NCBI GenBank assembly: GCA_012840485.1
Contig: DULG01000046.1
Coordinates: 1 to 44,287 of the forward strand
DNA length: 44,287 nt
Source: Clostridia bacterium
GTDB taxonomy: Bacteria; Bacillota; Thermoanaerobacteria; Thermoanaerobacterales; Thermoanaerobacteraceae
Direction: 5' to 3'
Part shown: positions 7,707 through 15,875 of the stretch, piece after piece
Layout: each line of letters begins with the position of its first letter
Position numbering within the stretch: position 1 is the stretch's first letter
Notes under the pieces: generated by a model
What the model was told of the DNA's origin: nothing
The model's input: the letters and a program-made list of their open reading frames with translations, nothing else
The model's database searches: none
Translations under genes and position numbers: made by a program

Positions 7707-8376
7707 CCCTTTCTTTTCTGTATTTGTCCATTATCTCTGAGAAAATCTCTGCATTTGTAGGAGGAGTATAGGATATAGCATTGGCACCTGCTTCTATTGT
7801 CTTTAAAATAGTCTCTTCAGTAGGACCTCCTGTTGCAATAATGGGTATGTCGGGACAAATATCTTTTACACGTTTTACCAAATCAGGGGTCTTTTGTGCA
7901 CCAGATATGTTAAGTATTGTAGCGCCAGCTTCTACTCTCCCTTTTATGTCCTCTTTCTCCGACACTATAGTTACAACAATAGGTATATCTATTGTCGCTC
8001 TCATTTTTTTGATTATATCATTGGCAGTAGGAGCATTTACAACAACTCCCATTGCTCCAGAAAATTCCGCGTCAAGAGCTAGGTTTACAACTCTCTTTCC
8101 TTGTGTAAGTCCTCCACCCACACCGCAAAATACCGGTATATCCGCTGCCATCATAAGAGCGTGAGTAATAACTGGCTGAGGAGTAAACGGATATACTGCT
8201 AAAACAGCATGAGCATTAGTATTTCTAATTAAAGCTATATCTGTTGTAAAAACTAAAGACTTTATCAATTTCCCATAAACTTTTATCCCTGAGGCCTTTT
8301 GATGAATAACCTCGGGAACCAAAACCATTTTCTGCCTAAGAGGAGAAGTTATTTCAGGTACAAAATTATCGCCCAT
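7702..8376 (-). CDS. Conserved TIM-barrel-like protein of unknown function
   Basis: About 224 residues of alternating beta-strands and helices. Glycine-rich turns such as CGVGGGLTQG, IPIIATGGPTEET and EAGANAISYTPP resemble the C-terminal phosphate-binding loops of TIM-barrel enzymes (PdxS, thiazole synthase or flavin enzymes). Homologues in Clostridia are, as I recall, annotated only as hydrolase or hypothetical; no catalytic assignment can be made. An ATG at 8376 is preferred (GGTGG 4 nt upstream); a GTG 6 codons earlier has no ribosome-binding site. It is monocistronic. Confidence 0.75.
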   Translation of the reverse strand: MGDNFVPEITSPLRQKMVLVPEVIHQKASGIKVYGKLIKSLVFTTDIALIRNTNAHAVLAVYPFTPQPVITHALMMAADIPVFCGVGGGLTQGKRVVNLALDAEFSGAMGVVVNAPTANDIIKKMRATIDIPIVVTIVSEKEDIKGRVEAGATILNISGAQKTPDLVKRVKDICPDIPIIATGGPTEETILKTIEAGANAISYTPPTNAEIFSEIMDKYRKERE

Positions 8377-8712
8377 TTTACCACCAACTTCCACTTTTAT
8401 TTTATATAAATATTATATCAACATTTACCAGTAAATCAATATTTCATTTAATAAATTTTCATTTTATAATATTATTAAATTACTTTCCTCTATATTAAAT
8501 TTTAAGTTAAATTAAATTTATAACATTTTTTTCTAATCACCGTGAAGATTTGTAAAAATTTTTATATTTTTTATCTTTATCAACCGCAATACAATAAAAT
8601 CAAAAGTTACATTAATGATTAATAACTTTTAGACCATATTTTAATAAAAGTTTAAAATTAATATATAAAAATTCAAATTAACTTCAAATCTTTTGCTTTT
8701 TTAACAGGTATA
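8377..8712. other. A/T-rich intergenic region with one inverted repeat
   Basis: About 330 bp separate the divergently transcribed barrel protein and oppA. I see no ORF with a ribosome-binding site and no riboswitch fold. One inverted repeat, AAAAGTTA at 8602-8609 with TAACTTTT at 8623-8630, lies about 80 bp upstream of the oppA promoter and could be a regulator site or chance in A/T-rich DNA. Confidence 0.4.
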
Positions 8713-8741
8713 TTGCCAATCCATCTTAAATATGCTATAAT
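8713..8741 (+). promoter_or_regulatory. Promoter of the oligopeptide transporter operon
   Basis: TTGCCA (8713-8718), 17-bp spacer, TATAAT (8736-8741). It gives a leader of roughly 50 nt before the AGGGGGA ribosome-binding site of oppA. Confidence 0.65.
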
Positions 8742-8795
8742 AGTAATCGTCTACAACATAAAAACAAAATAAAATGTAAGGGGGATTTTGAAGAA

Positions 8796-10544
8796 ATGTT
8801 AAGAAAAAAATGGCTTCTTCTAGTGGTGACTTTACTTTTTGTCCTATCTGTTTTTCTGACCTCATGTGGTAAGACAGAAACTCAAACGCCACAACAATCT
8901 CAAGAACAAAAGACAACACCTACAGCTTCAGTTAAAGATAGTGACAACTGGACTAAAGCAAAAGACCCTTCAAAAATACCAGAAGCATCAAAATCTCGTA
9001 CAGACACACTTATAATAGGTCTTCATGAACCAGCAGGAGTTTTCAATCCATTATTTTATGAAACAGCTTATGACGCTTATGTACTAAGTGCTATCTTTGA
9101 CGGTTTAATAGAAGTAGACCTTGATGGAACATATATTCCATCCCTTGCAAAGAGCTGGGATATAAATAAAGAAAACAACACTGTTACTTTCCACTTAAGA
9201 GATGATGTGAAATTCAGTGACGGAACACCTTTGACAGCCAAAGACGTAGAATTTTCATATTACGTAGTCGCAGATCCAACCTACGATGGTCCATACGATA
9301 TTTCAACAGCAGGAATTAAGGGATTTAAAGAGTACCATGATGGAAATGCAGATAAAATTGAAGGAATTAAAGTAATAGATGACCATACAATACAAATTGC
9401 GCTAGAGAAGGTTCTCGGTACTTCTTTAGCAGATTTGCGTATAACTGTTATTCCACAACACTATTATGGTAAAAACTTTGCAAAAGGAAAATTAGAAGGA
9501 GTAAAATCTCTTGAACAACAACCTCTTGGATCAGGTCCATATGTATTTGAAAAATTTGTTCCTGGTCAAGAAGTACGTTTGGTTGCAAATGAAAAGTACT
9601 GGAAAGGTGCTCCAAAAATTAAGAATTTGATTTTCAAGACAACAACTGATGCAACAGCTGTTCAAATGTTACAAACCGGTGAAACAGACTATGAGACCAC
9701 AAATATCGCAGCAAAGAAAGATAATGTAGAGTTGCTAGAAAGCCTTGGATTTGTAGATTATGCTTTGCTTCCAACTAATGGTTATGGATATATTGCTTTC
9801 AACTTCTATCAACCAAAATTCCAAGATGTAAGGGTTAGAAAAGCATTAACTTACGGTCTTAATAGGAAAGCAGTAGTTGACGCAGTATACCAAGGTTTAG
9901 CAGAAGTAAGAGACGTGCCACAATCAAAAGTATCCTGGGCATATCCTGATGAAAAAGACATAATACATTATGACTATAACCCAGAAAAAGCAAAACAGCT
10001 TTTAGATGAAGCTGGATGGAAATTAGGTTCAGACGGATACCGCTATAAGGACGGGCAAAAATTTACTATCCATTTCCTCGCTTCATCCCCTAACGTAGTA
10101 AATGACGCTTTAATACCAGTAGCTGTTGAAAACTACAAACAATTGGGAATAGAGTTTATAGCCGAACCCATGGAATTCAATTTAATACTAAAGAAAATTA
10201 AGGAAAATAAGAATGATTGGGACATGTACTTCATGGCTTGGGGATTAAGTGCAGAACCAGACCCATATAATATCTTTGCTACAAATGGTTCTCAAAATAG
10301 AACAGGGTATTCAAATCCAAAAGTTGATGAACTCCTAGTAAAGGGCCGTGAAGAATTAGATATGAACAAACGCAAAGAAATTTATCATGAACTTTACAAG
10401 GTATTAAATGATGACCTACCATATATCTTCATGTACCAGAGAAATGACCTCAATGCAAAGAGCTGCAGAGTAGTAGGATTCCAGATTTCATCTTTCAGAG
10501 ATTTTACCTCTTCACTGTATCAAGCAGAAATTCTTCAGTACTAA
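8796..10544 (+). CDS. oppA: Oligopeptide/dipeptide ABC transporter substrate-binding lipoprotein
   Basis: A 582-residue family-5 solute-binding protein. The signal peptide ends in the lipobox LTSC (Cys24), so it is lipid-anchored outside the membrane, followed by a Ser/Thr/Gln-rich linker. The mature domain carries family hallmarks such as SLAKSWDI near the N-terminus, VRKALTYGLNR in the middle and WDMYFMAWGLSAEPDP near the C-terminus. It captures peptides, or possibly another family-5 ligand, and delivers them to OppBC. The gene is followed by its own terminator hairpin and then oppB-oppF, so it should be made in excess over the permease. Confidence 0.93.
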   Translation: MLRKKWLLLVVTLLFVLSVFLTSCGKTETQTPQQSQEQKTTPTASVKDSDNWTKAKDPSKIPEASKSRTDTLIIGLHEPAGVFNPLFYETAYDAYVLSAIFDGLIEVDLDGTYIPSLAKSWDINKENNTVTFHLRDDVKFSDGTPLTAKDVEFSYYVVADPTYDGPYDISTAGIKGFKEYHDGNADKIEGIKVIDDHTIQIALEKVLGTSLADLRITVIPQHYYGKNFAKGKLEGVKSLEQQPLGSGPYVFEKFVPGQEVRLVANEKYWKGAPKIKNLIFKTTTDATAVQMLQTGETDYETTNIAAKKDNVELLESLGFVDYALLPTNGYGYIAFNFYQPKFQDVRVRKALTYGLNRKAVVDAVYQGLAEVRDVPQSKVSWAYPDEKDIIHYDYNPEKAKQLLDEAGWKLGSDGYRYKDGQKFTIHFLASSPNVVNDALIPVAVENYKQLGIEFIAEPMEFNLILKKIKENKNDWDMYFMAWGLSAEPDPYNIFATNGSQNRTGYSNPKVDELLVKGREELDMNKRKEIYHELYKVLNDDLPYIFMYQRNDLNAKSCRVVGFQISSFRDFTSSLYQAEILQY

Positions 10545-10554
10545 TTTAAATTTA

Positions 10555-10585
10555 AAAAGCCCGGACTATTATGGGCCGGGCTTTT
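10555..10585 (+). terminator. Intra-operon terminator/attenuator after oppA
   Basis: A 10-bp perfect stem (AAAAGCCCGG with CCGGGCTTTT) with an 11-nt loop and four T's at its 3' end. It lies between oppA and oppB on the same strand, so partial read-through must feed the distal genes unless they have their own promoter; I see none. Confidence 0.8.
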
Positions 10586-10607
10586 CCACTGTATTAGGAG
10601 GGATAGA

Positions 10608-11573
10608 ATGACACAGTTTATCATACGAAGATTACTACAAAGTATTCCAACCTTAATTGGGGCTTCTATTGTAATATTTTTAATATTTGCTTTAGCGCCT
10701 GGAGATTATGTAACCAGACAATTAGAAAATCCAAAAATGACTGAAGAAAGAGCAGCTCAATTAAGGGCTCTTTATGGATTAGATAAACCACTGCCAGAAC
10801 GCTATGTTTCTTGGGCAACCGGTCTACTAAAAGGAGATTTGGGAGATTCCTTAATGTTTAGAAAACCTGTTGTACAGGTAATAAATGATTTTATTTGGAA
10901 TTCCTTTATATTGGGAGTAGCTATAATGTTTTTTGAATGGTTAATTGCCTCTATAGTAGGTATCTATTCTGCTATACGGCAGTATTCTGTATTTGACACT
11001 ATAGCTACCTTACTTGTATTTATTCTTTACTCTTTACCCTCTTTCTTCTTAGGTCTTGTTATGCTTAAAATTTTTGCAGTAGACCATAGATGGTTCCCTC
11101 TAGGAGGAATGATTACAACAGGCTCTAATTATACAGGATGGGCTTATATAGTTGATGTGGCAAAGCATATGGTGCTTCCTGTTGCTACTTTAACTTTAAT
11201 AAGTGTAGGTGGATTAAGCCGTTATTTCAGAGCCAATATGTTAGAAGTTATAAAGCAGGATTATATAAGAACTGCTAGAGCAAAAGGTTTAAAAGAAAGA
11301 ACAGTTATTTTCAAACATGCTTTAAGAAATGCTCTTTTACCTTTAATAACTTTATTCACTTTAGAATTACCTAGTTTATTTGCCGGTGCCATGATTACTG
11401 AAAGAATATATAACTGGCCTGGTATTGGTAAAGTTGTTCTAGAAGCAATTTATGTAAGAGATTATCCTCTGTTTTTAGGATATACAATGCTTATAACTGT
11501 TCTTACAATTTTAGCAAATATTTTAGCTGACGTTTTGTATGGCGTTGCTGATCCGCGTGTAAGACTTAAATAG
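10608..11573 (+). CDS. oppB: Oligopeptide ABC transporter permease, DppB/OppB type
   Basis: A 321-residue inner-membrane permease with six transmembrane segments. The N-terminus (FIIRRLLQSIPTLIGAS) and the EAA loop IRTARAKGLKERTVIFKHALRNA are diagnostic of the DppB/OppB family. TAGGAGGG precedes the ATG. It forms a heterodimer with the next gene product and contacts the ATPases OppD and OppF through the EAA loop. Confidence 0.95.
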   Translation: MTQFIIRRLLQSIPTLIGASIVIFLIFALAPGDYVTRQLENPKMTEERAAQLRALYGLDKPLPERYVSWATGLLKGDLGDSLMFRKPVVQVINDFIWNSFILGVAIMFFEWLIASIVGIYSAIRQYSVFDTIATLLVFILYSLPSFFLGLVMLKIFAVDHRWFPLGGMITTGSNYTGWAYIVDVAKHMVLPVATLTLISVGGLSRYFRANMLEVIKQDYIRTARAKGLKERTVIFKHALRNALLPLITLFTLELPSLFAGAMITERIYNWPGIGKVVLEAIYVRDYPLFLGYTMLITVLTILANILADVLYGVADPRVRLK

Positions 11574-11585
11574 GGGGGATAAAGC

Positions 11586-12515
11586 TTGGATCGACTCAAT
11601 GCAAATCAACCTCTTGATTATAAAAAGAAAAATAATCCGAAAAAAGCACCTTCAATTTGGAGAGACGCTTTCCATAGATTTCTAAAAAATAAATATGCCA
11701 TATTGGGATTAGTAATTTTGACTTTTATGTTCCTTTTTTCTTTTGTAGGACCTTATTTTTCGCCTTACCTGGATGCAAAAATAGATGTATCAAAAGGAAA
11801 TCAACCACCAAGTGCAGAGCATTGGCTCGGTACAGATAATCTAGGAAGAGATGTACTTCTAAGACTTATGCTTGCAGGTAGAATTTCCCTTACAATAGGA
11901 ATTGCTGCTACTTTGATCATCATTTTAATCGGTGGAACGTTAGGCTCTATCGCAGGATATTATGGAGGCTGGTTAGATGTCATAATAATGAGGTTGGCAG
12001 ATATCATTTATGCTATGCCTGGCCTTCCCATTTTAATCATGTTAGGTGCTATAATGTCCGACTTAAAAATTCCGCCCTCTCAAAGGATATACTATGTCAT
12101 GTTTATCTTGGGTTTCGTGTCATGGGTAGGTCTTGCAAGGCTTATACGAAGCCAAATTTTGAGTTTAAAAGAGCAGGAATTCATGCTGGCAACAGAAGTT
12201 TTAGGTTTAAGAGATAGTAAAAAAATAATAAAACACCTTTTCCCCAATGTATTACCCACTGTCATTGTTTCTGCAACACTAGGAGTAGCCAGCTCAATTT
12301 TAGCTGAATCTGCTCTCAGCTTTCTGGGACTGGGTGTCATACCTCCAACACCTTCTTGGGGATATATGCTATCTGCTGCAAATAATATGATCGACTTTGC
12401 AAAGCGTCCTTGGCTTTGGATTCCACCAGGTGTTGCCATAATGTTTTCCGTTGTAGCTATAAACTTTATTGGCGACGCTTTAAGAGACGCTTTCGATCCT
12501 AGACAAAAAATTTAG
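11586..12515 (+). CDS. oppC: Oligopeptide ABC transporter permease, DppC/OppC type
   Basis: A 309-residue permease with the family N-terminus (WRDAFHRFLKNKYAILGLVIL), the periplasmic-type motif HWLGTDNLGRDVLLRL and the C-terminal FLGLGVIPPTPSWG and DALRDAFDPR motifs. The start is TTG at 11586 after TAGGGGGGAT. It follows oppB by 12 nt and pairs with it to form the peptide channel. Confidence 0.95.
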   Translation: MDRLNANQPLDYKKKNNPKKAPSIWRDAFHRFLKNKYAILGLVILTFMFLFSFVGPYFSPYLDAKIDVSKGNQPPSAEHWLGTDNLGRDVLLRLMLAGRISLTIGIAATLIIILIGGTLGSIAGYYGGWLDVIIMRLADIIYAMPGLPILIMLGAIMSDLKIPPSQRIYYVMFILGFVSWVGLARLIRSQILSLKEQEFMLATEVLGLRDSKKIIKHLFPNVLPTVIVSATLGVASSILAESALSFLGLGVIPPTPSWGYMLSAANNMIDFAKRPWLWIPPGVAIMFSVVAINFIGDALRDAFDPRQKI

Positions 12516-12526
12516 GAGGAATCAAA

Positions 12527-13510
12527 ATGGCAAAAAATATTGTAGAATTCCGCAATCTCAAAACTTATTTCTATACTGAAGAAGGTGTTGTAAAAGCGGT
12601 AAACGACGTAAGTTTTTCGATACGCGAAGGGGAAACGGTGTGTGTCGTCGGTGAATCAGGTTGTGGTAAAAGTGTAACTGCTTTATCTCTAATGAGATTA
12701 ATTCAGTCTCCTCCTGGAAAAATTGAGGGTGGAGAAATAATTTTTGATGGTCGTGATGTTCTCAAGTTAAGTGAAGCTGAAATGAGAAAAATACGAGGCA
12801 ATGAAATAGGAATGATATTCCAAGAGCCAATGACTTCATTAAACCCTGTTTTGACAATAGGCGAACAATTGATGGAGCCTTTAATGGTGCATAAATTCAT
12901 GAGTAAAAAAGAAGCCTGGAATAAAGCCATTGAACTTATCAAACAAGTGGGAATTCCTAGAGCTGAGCAAATAATGACAAGTTATCCTCACGAGTTAAGT
13001 GGCGGTATGAGACAGCGTATAATGATTGCAATCGCTCTAAGTTGCGATCCAAAACTTCTAATAGCTGATGAACCAACAACGGCTTTGGATGTGACAATTC
13101 AAGCTCAAATCCTTGACCTTTTAAGAAAAATAAAGCAGGAAAGAAATATGGCTTTAATGCTTATAACCCATGACCTTGGAATTGTTGCTGAAATGGCAGA
13201 TTACGTGGTAGTAATGTATGCTGGAAAAGTAATTGAAGAAGCTCCTGTAAGAGAACTTTTCAAAAATCCTAAACACCCATACACAAGAGGCCTTTTAAAA
13301 GCAAAACCAATAATTGGTAAAAGACAGGACAAACTATATACAATACCGGGCCAAGTACCCAATCCTATTGGTTTGGGAAACTACTGTTATTTTAGCGATA
13401 GGTGTGAATATGCAATGGATATTTGCCGCCAAAAGATACCTCAACTTACAGCTGACGAAAATGGACACAAAGTCGCCTGCTGGCTCTATGAAGGAGAGTG
13501 GAAAAAATGA
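12527..13510 (+). CDS. oppD: Oligopeptide ABC transporter ATPase OppD/DppD
   Basis: A 327-residue ATPase with Walker A GESGCGKS, signature LSGGMRQR, Walker [13 protein letters not shown] and switch His in ITHDLG. The C-terminal oligopeptide-transporter domain carries cysteines in [16 protein letters not shown], the region that binds an iron-sulfur cluster in some family members. AGGAGG precedes the ATG. The stop overlaps the oppF start (ATGA). Confidence 0.95.
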   Translation: MAKNIVEFRNLKTYFYTEEGVVKAVNDVSFSIREGETVCVVGESGCGKSVTALSLMRLIQSPPGKIEGGEIIFDGRDVLKLSEAEMRKIRGNEIGMIFQEPMTSLNPVLTIGEQLMEPLMVHKFMSKKEAWNKAIELIKQVGIPRAEQIMTSYPHELSGGMRQRIMIAIALSCDPKLLIADEPTTALDVTIQAQILDLLRKIKQERNMALMLITHDLGIVAEMADYVVVMYAGKVIEEAPVRELFKNPKHPYTRGLLKAKPIIGKRQDKLYTIPGQVPNPIGLGNYCYFSDRCEYAMDICRQKIPQLTADENGHKVACWLYEGEWKK

Positions 13511-14472
13511 GTGAACCTTTAATAGAAGTAAAAAACCTTAAAAAATACTTCCCAATACGAGGCGGTGTCCTGCAAAGGACGATAGGATATGTAAAAGCAG
13601 TAGACGGAGTAACATTCACTATAAATAAAGGGGAAACTTTAAGTCTTGTTGGCGAATCTGGTTGTGGGAAAAGCACAGTCGGGCGCACTATAATAAGGTT
13701 GTACGATAAAACTGACGGAGAAGTTTTTTACAAATCTATTCCTATTCACAGTCTCAAAAAAAGTGAGCTTAGAAAATTAAGACCTAAAATACAATTAGTT
13801 TTCCAGGATCCCTTTAGCTCTTTAAATCCCCGCCTTAGGGTAGGAGATGCTATAGGAGAAGCTCTTTTGGATCATGGTTTAATATCAAAAAATGAATTAA
13901 GGGATAAAGTTATAGAAACATTAGAAATATGCGGATTAGCTCCTTACCACATAGACCGTTATCCCCATGAGTTTTCAGGAGGACAACGTCAGAGAATAGG
14001 AATAGCCCGTGCACTTATTTTAGATCCAGAATTTATTGTATTAGACGAACCTGTATCTTCTCTTGACGTATCAATACAAGCCCAAATAATCAACTTGCTT
14101 ATGGATTTGCAGCAACAAAAGGGATTGACTTATTTGTTTATCTCTCATGATTTGAGTGTAGTAGAGCATATAAGTACAAGAGTTGCAGTTATGTACCTTG
14201 GATCTATAGTTGAAATGGCAGCAAGAGATGAATTATTTGATCATCCACTTCACCCCTATACACAAGCCCTTTTGTCTGCCGTTCCAATTCCAGATCCAGA
14301 TTTAAAGAGAGAAAGAATAATATTAGAAGGCGATATTCCAAGTCCTGCAAATCCACCAAAAGGCTGCAAGTTTCACACAAGATGCCCAATTGCAAAAGAC
14401 ATATGTAGAGAGCAAATACCAGAATACAAAGATGTAGGAGGGGGACATTTTGTAGCTTGCCATTTGGTATAG
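13507..14472 (+). CDS. oppF: Oligopeptide ABC transporter ATPase OppF/DppF
   Basis: A 321-residue partner ATPase with Walker [10 protein letters not shown], signature FSGGQRQR, Walker [13 protein letters not shown] and switch His in ISHDLS, and the C-terminal motif [14 protein letters not shown]. The start is the ATG at 13507, 8 nt after AAGGAGAG and overlapping the oppD stop by 4 nt; a GTG three codons earlier lies inside the ribosome-binding site. The stop TAG is immediately followed by the stop codon of the convergent MFS gene, leaving no room for a terminator. Confidence 0.95.
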   Translation: MSEPLIEVKNLKKYFPIRGGVLQRTIGYVKAVDGVTFTINKGETLSLVGESGCGKSTVGRTIIRLYDKTDGEVFYKSIPIHSLKKSELRKLRPKIQLVFQDPFSSLNPRLRVGDAIGEALLDHGLISKNELRDKVIETLEICGLAPYHIDRYPHEFSGGQRQRIGIARALILDPEFIVLDEPVSSLDVSIQAQIINLLMDLQQQKGLTYLFISHDLSVVEHISTRVAVMYLGSIVEMAARDELFDHPLHPYTQALLSAVPIPDPDLKRERIILEGDIPSPANPPKGCKFHTRCPIAKDICREQIPEYKDVGGGHFVACHLV

Positions 14473-15747
14473 CTATATCCCCTCTACATCCCTCTGAATT
14501 TCTTCTTCAATATAAAATTTGGTGTTAACTGCGTTGCTAGCGAAAATTGGTCTTACAAAAATTATAAAATACAAAAAGCTTATCAGCAAAACTATAAAGA
14601 CAGTTAAAAAAGGATACAAATAGTTTTTGTTTTCCAATATATAGCCAGCTAAATAGCTGGCTATTGCTGATCCTGTGCTCCTTAAAAGAGTTCTCATGCC
14701 AGCAAATAAATCTCTTTTATTCTCCTCTACCGCTGACATTGTCTGACTGTCTATCATATTATTCAAAAGTGTAAAACTTCCACTTCGCAGTAGAAACAAA
14801 GGTGAAAATATCCATACCGGAACATTAAAAGAAAGCACCATTGTCAAAAGCAGGTTTATCCCATATACATAATAATAAGCCTTTATATTCCCAAATCTGT
14901 TTATCACCCATGGCATTATCATAGAAGCAAAAAACAAAACCAAGCCATTTATTGTCAATAAGTAGGAAACGTATTCATCACTCCAACCCATGCGAAACTT
15001 AATAATAACATTCTGGAAAGGGATAATTATAGAAAAAGCCATACCCATTAAAAAAAGATAAAAAGTCAGTAAAAGAATTTTTTTATCTATTTCTTTCAAA
15101 ATTCTTTTGTGAATTGGCATTGATTCTATCTTTTTTATATTTCTATTTTTGCCATTATTTAAGCATGGCAACAAAATTCCTCTTAATACTGCTGTCACAC
15201 CAATAAAGAAAGCAGATATGTAAATTGCCCACTGGTATTTAGTAGTTCCAAAAGGCAACCAACTAGGGAAATACCCCCCTAAAAGAGTACCTACACCACT
15301 GAATAAAGTAAAACTGGCAAATAACAGACTATAACTCAAGGTTTCCAATTCATTTGTTTTAGCATATGAAAACAAAAGTTGAATTTCTGTTGTAATCAAT
15401 AAAGAAACCCCTACAGAAGTCAAAACTTGCGCTAAGTAAAATACCCAAATAATAGTACCCCATCCAAAAAGATTATATCCCATTCCTATAAGAATTATAC
15501 CTGTAATAAAAATACGTTTTCTTCCTAATCGATTTGCTAAAAATCCAGCTGGAAGTGAGGTTAATCCCATTATTAAAGTGCCCACAGAATTGAGAGCCCC
15601 TATTTGTTCAGGTGAAATCCCCAACACTAAAAAATGTAAATTTAAAACAAAACCTAAAATTCCCATTCCAATTCCTAATAAAGCCTCTGTAGCTACAAAA
15701 TATTTAACCTCTTTAGGCAAAGATTTAACCTGCATAATAAGTGACAT
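14473..15747 (-). CDS. MFS transporter of unknown substrate
   Basis: A 424-residue, 12-helix protein. The motif-A-like loop between helices 2 and 3 is AGFLANRLGRKRIF, and a long loop between helices 6 and 7 (about residues 195-215) is basic. The family exchanges small solutes, often drugs or sugars, by proton coupling; nothing points to one substrate. AAAGGGG lies 10 nt before the ATG. It is convergent with oppF, with adjoining stop codons, and transcribed alone. Confidence 0.88.
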   Translation of the reverse strand: MSLIMQVKSLPKEVKYFVATEALLGIGMGILGFVLNLHFLVLGISPEQIGALNSVGTLIMGLTSLPAGFLANRLGRKRIFITGIILIGMGYNLFGWGTIIWVFYLAQVLTSVGVSLLITTEIQLLFSYAKTNELETLSYSLLFASFTLFSGVGTLLGGYFPSWLPFGTTKYQWAIYISAFFIGVTAVLRGILLPCLNNGKNRNIKKIESMPIHKRILKEIDKKILLLTFYLFLMGMAFSIIIPFQNVIIKFRMGWSDEYVSYLLTINGLVLFFASMIMPWVINRFGNIKAYYYVYGINLLLTMVLSFNVPVWIFSPLFLLRSGSFTLLNNMIDSQTMSAVEENKRDLFAGMRTLLRSTGSAIASYLAGYILENKNYLYPFLTVFIVLLISFLYFIIFVRPIFASNAVNTKFYIEEEIQRDVEGI

Positions 15748-15786
15748 ATAAAAGCCCCTTTCCCTTATCTTTATTTATATCATGCC

Positions 15787-15818
15787 CTAAAAAAGCCGCT
15801 TTTCAGCGGCTTTTTTAG
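15787..15818 (-). terminator. Terminator of the P-type ATPase gene
   Basis: CTAAAAAAGCCGC pairs with GCGGCTTTTTTAG around a 6-nt loop: a 13-bp stem with a strong T run. It is about 60 bp downstream of the ATPase stop and upstream of the MFS gene start. Confidence 0.85.
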
Positions 15819-15875
15819 CTTTAATAAATCTTTTTTGAATTTCTGCTTATAAAAATTACTTCTTAGCATTTTCTT

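Noticed and set aside
8602-8630. Inverted repeat upstream of oppA as a specific regulator site (for example CodY)
   Set aside because: It does not match the CodY box and arises in very A/T-rich DNA; kept only as an unassigned inverted repeat.
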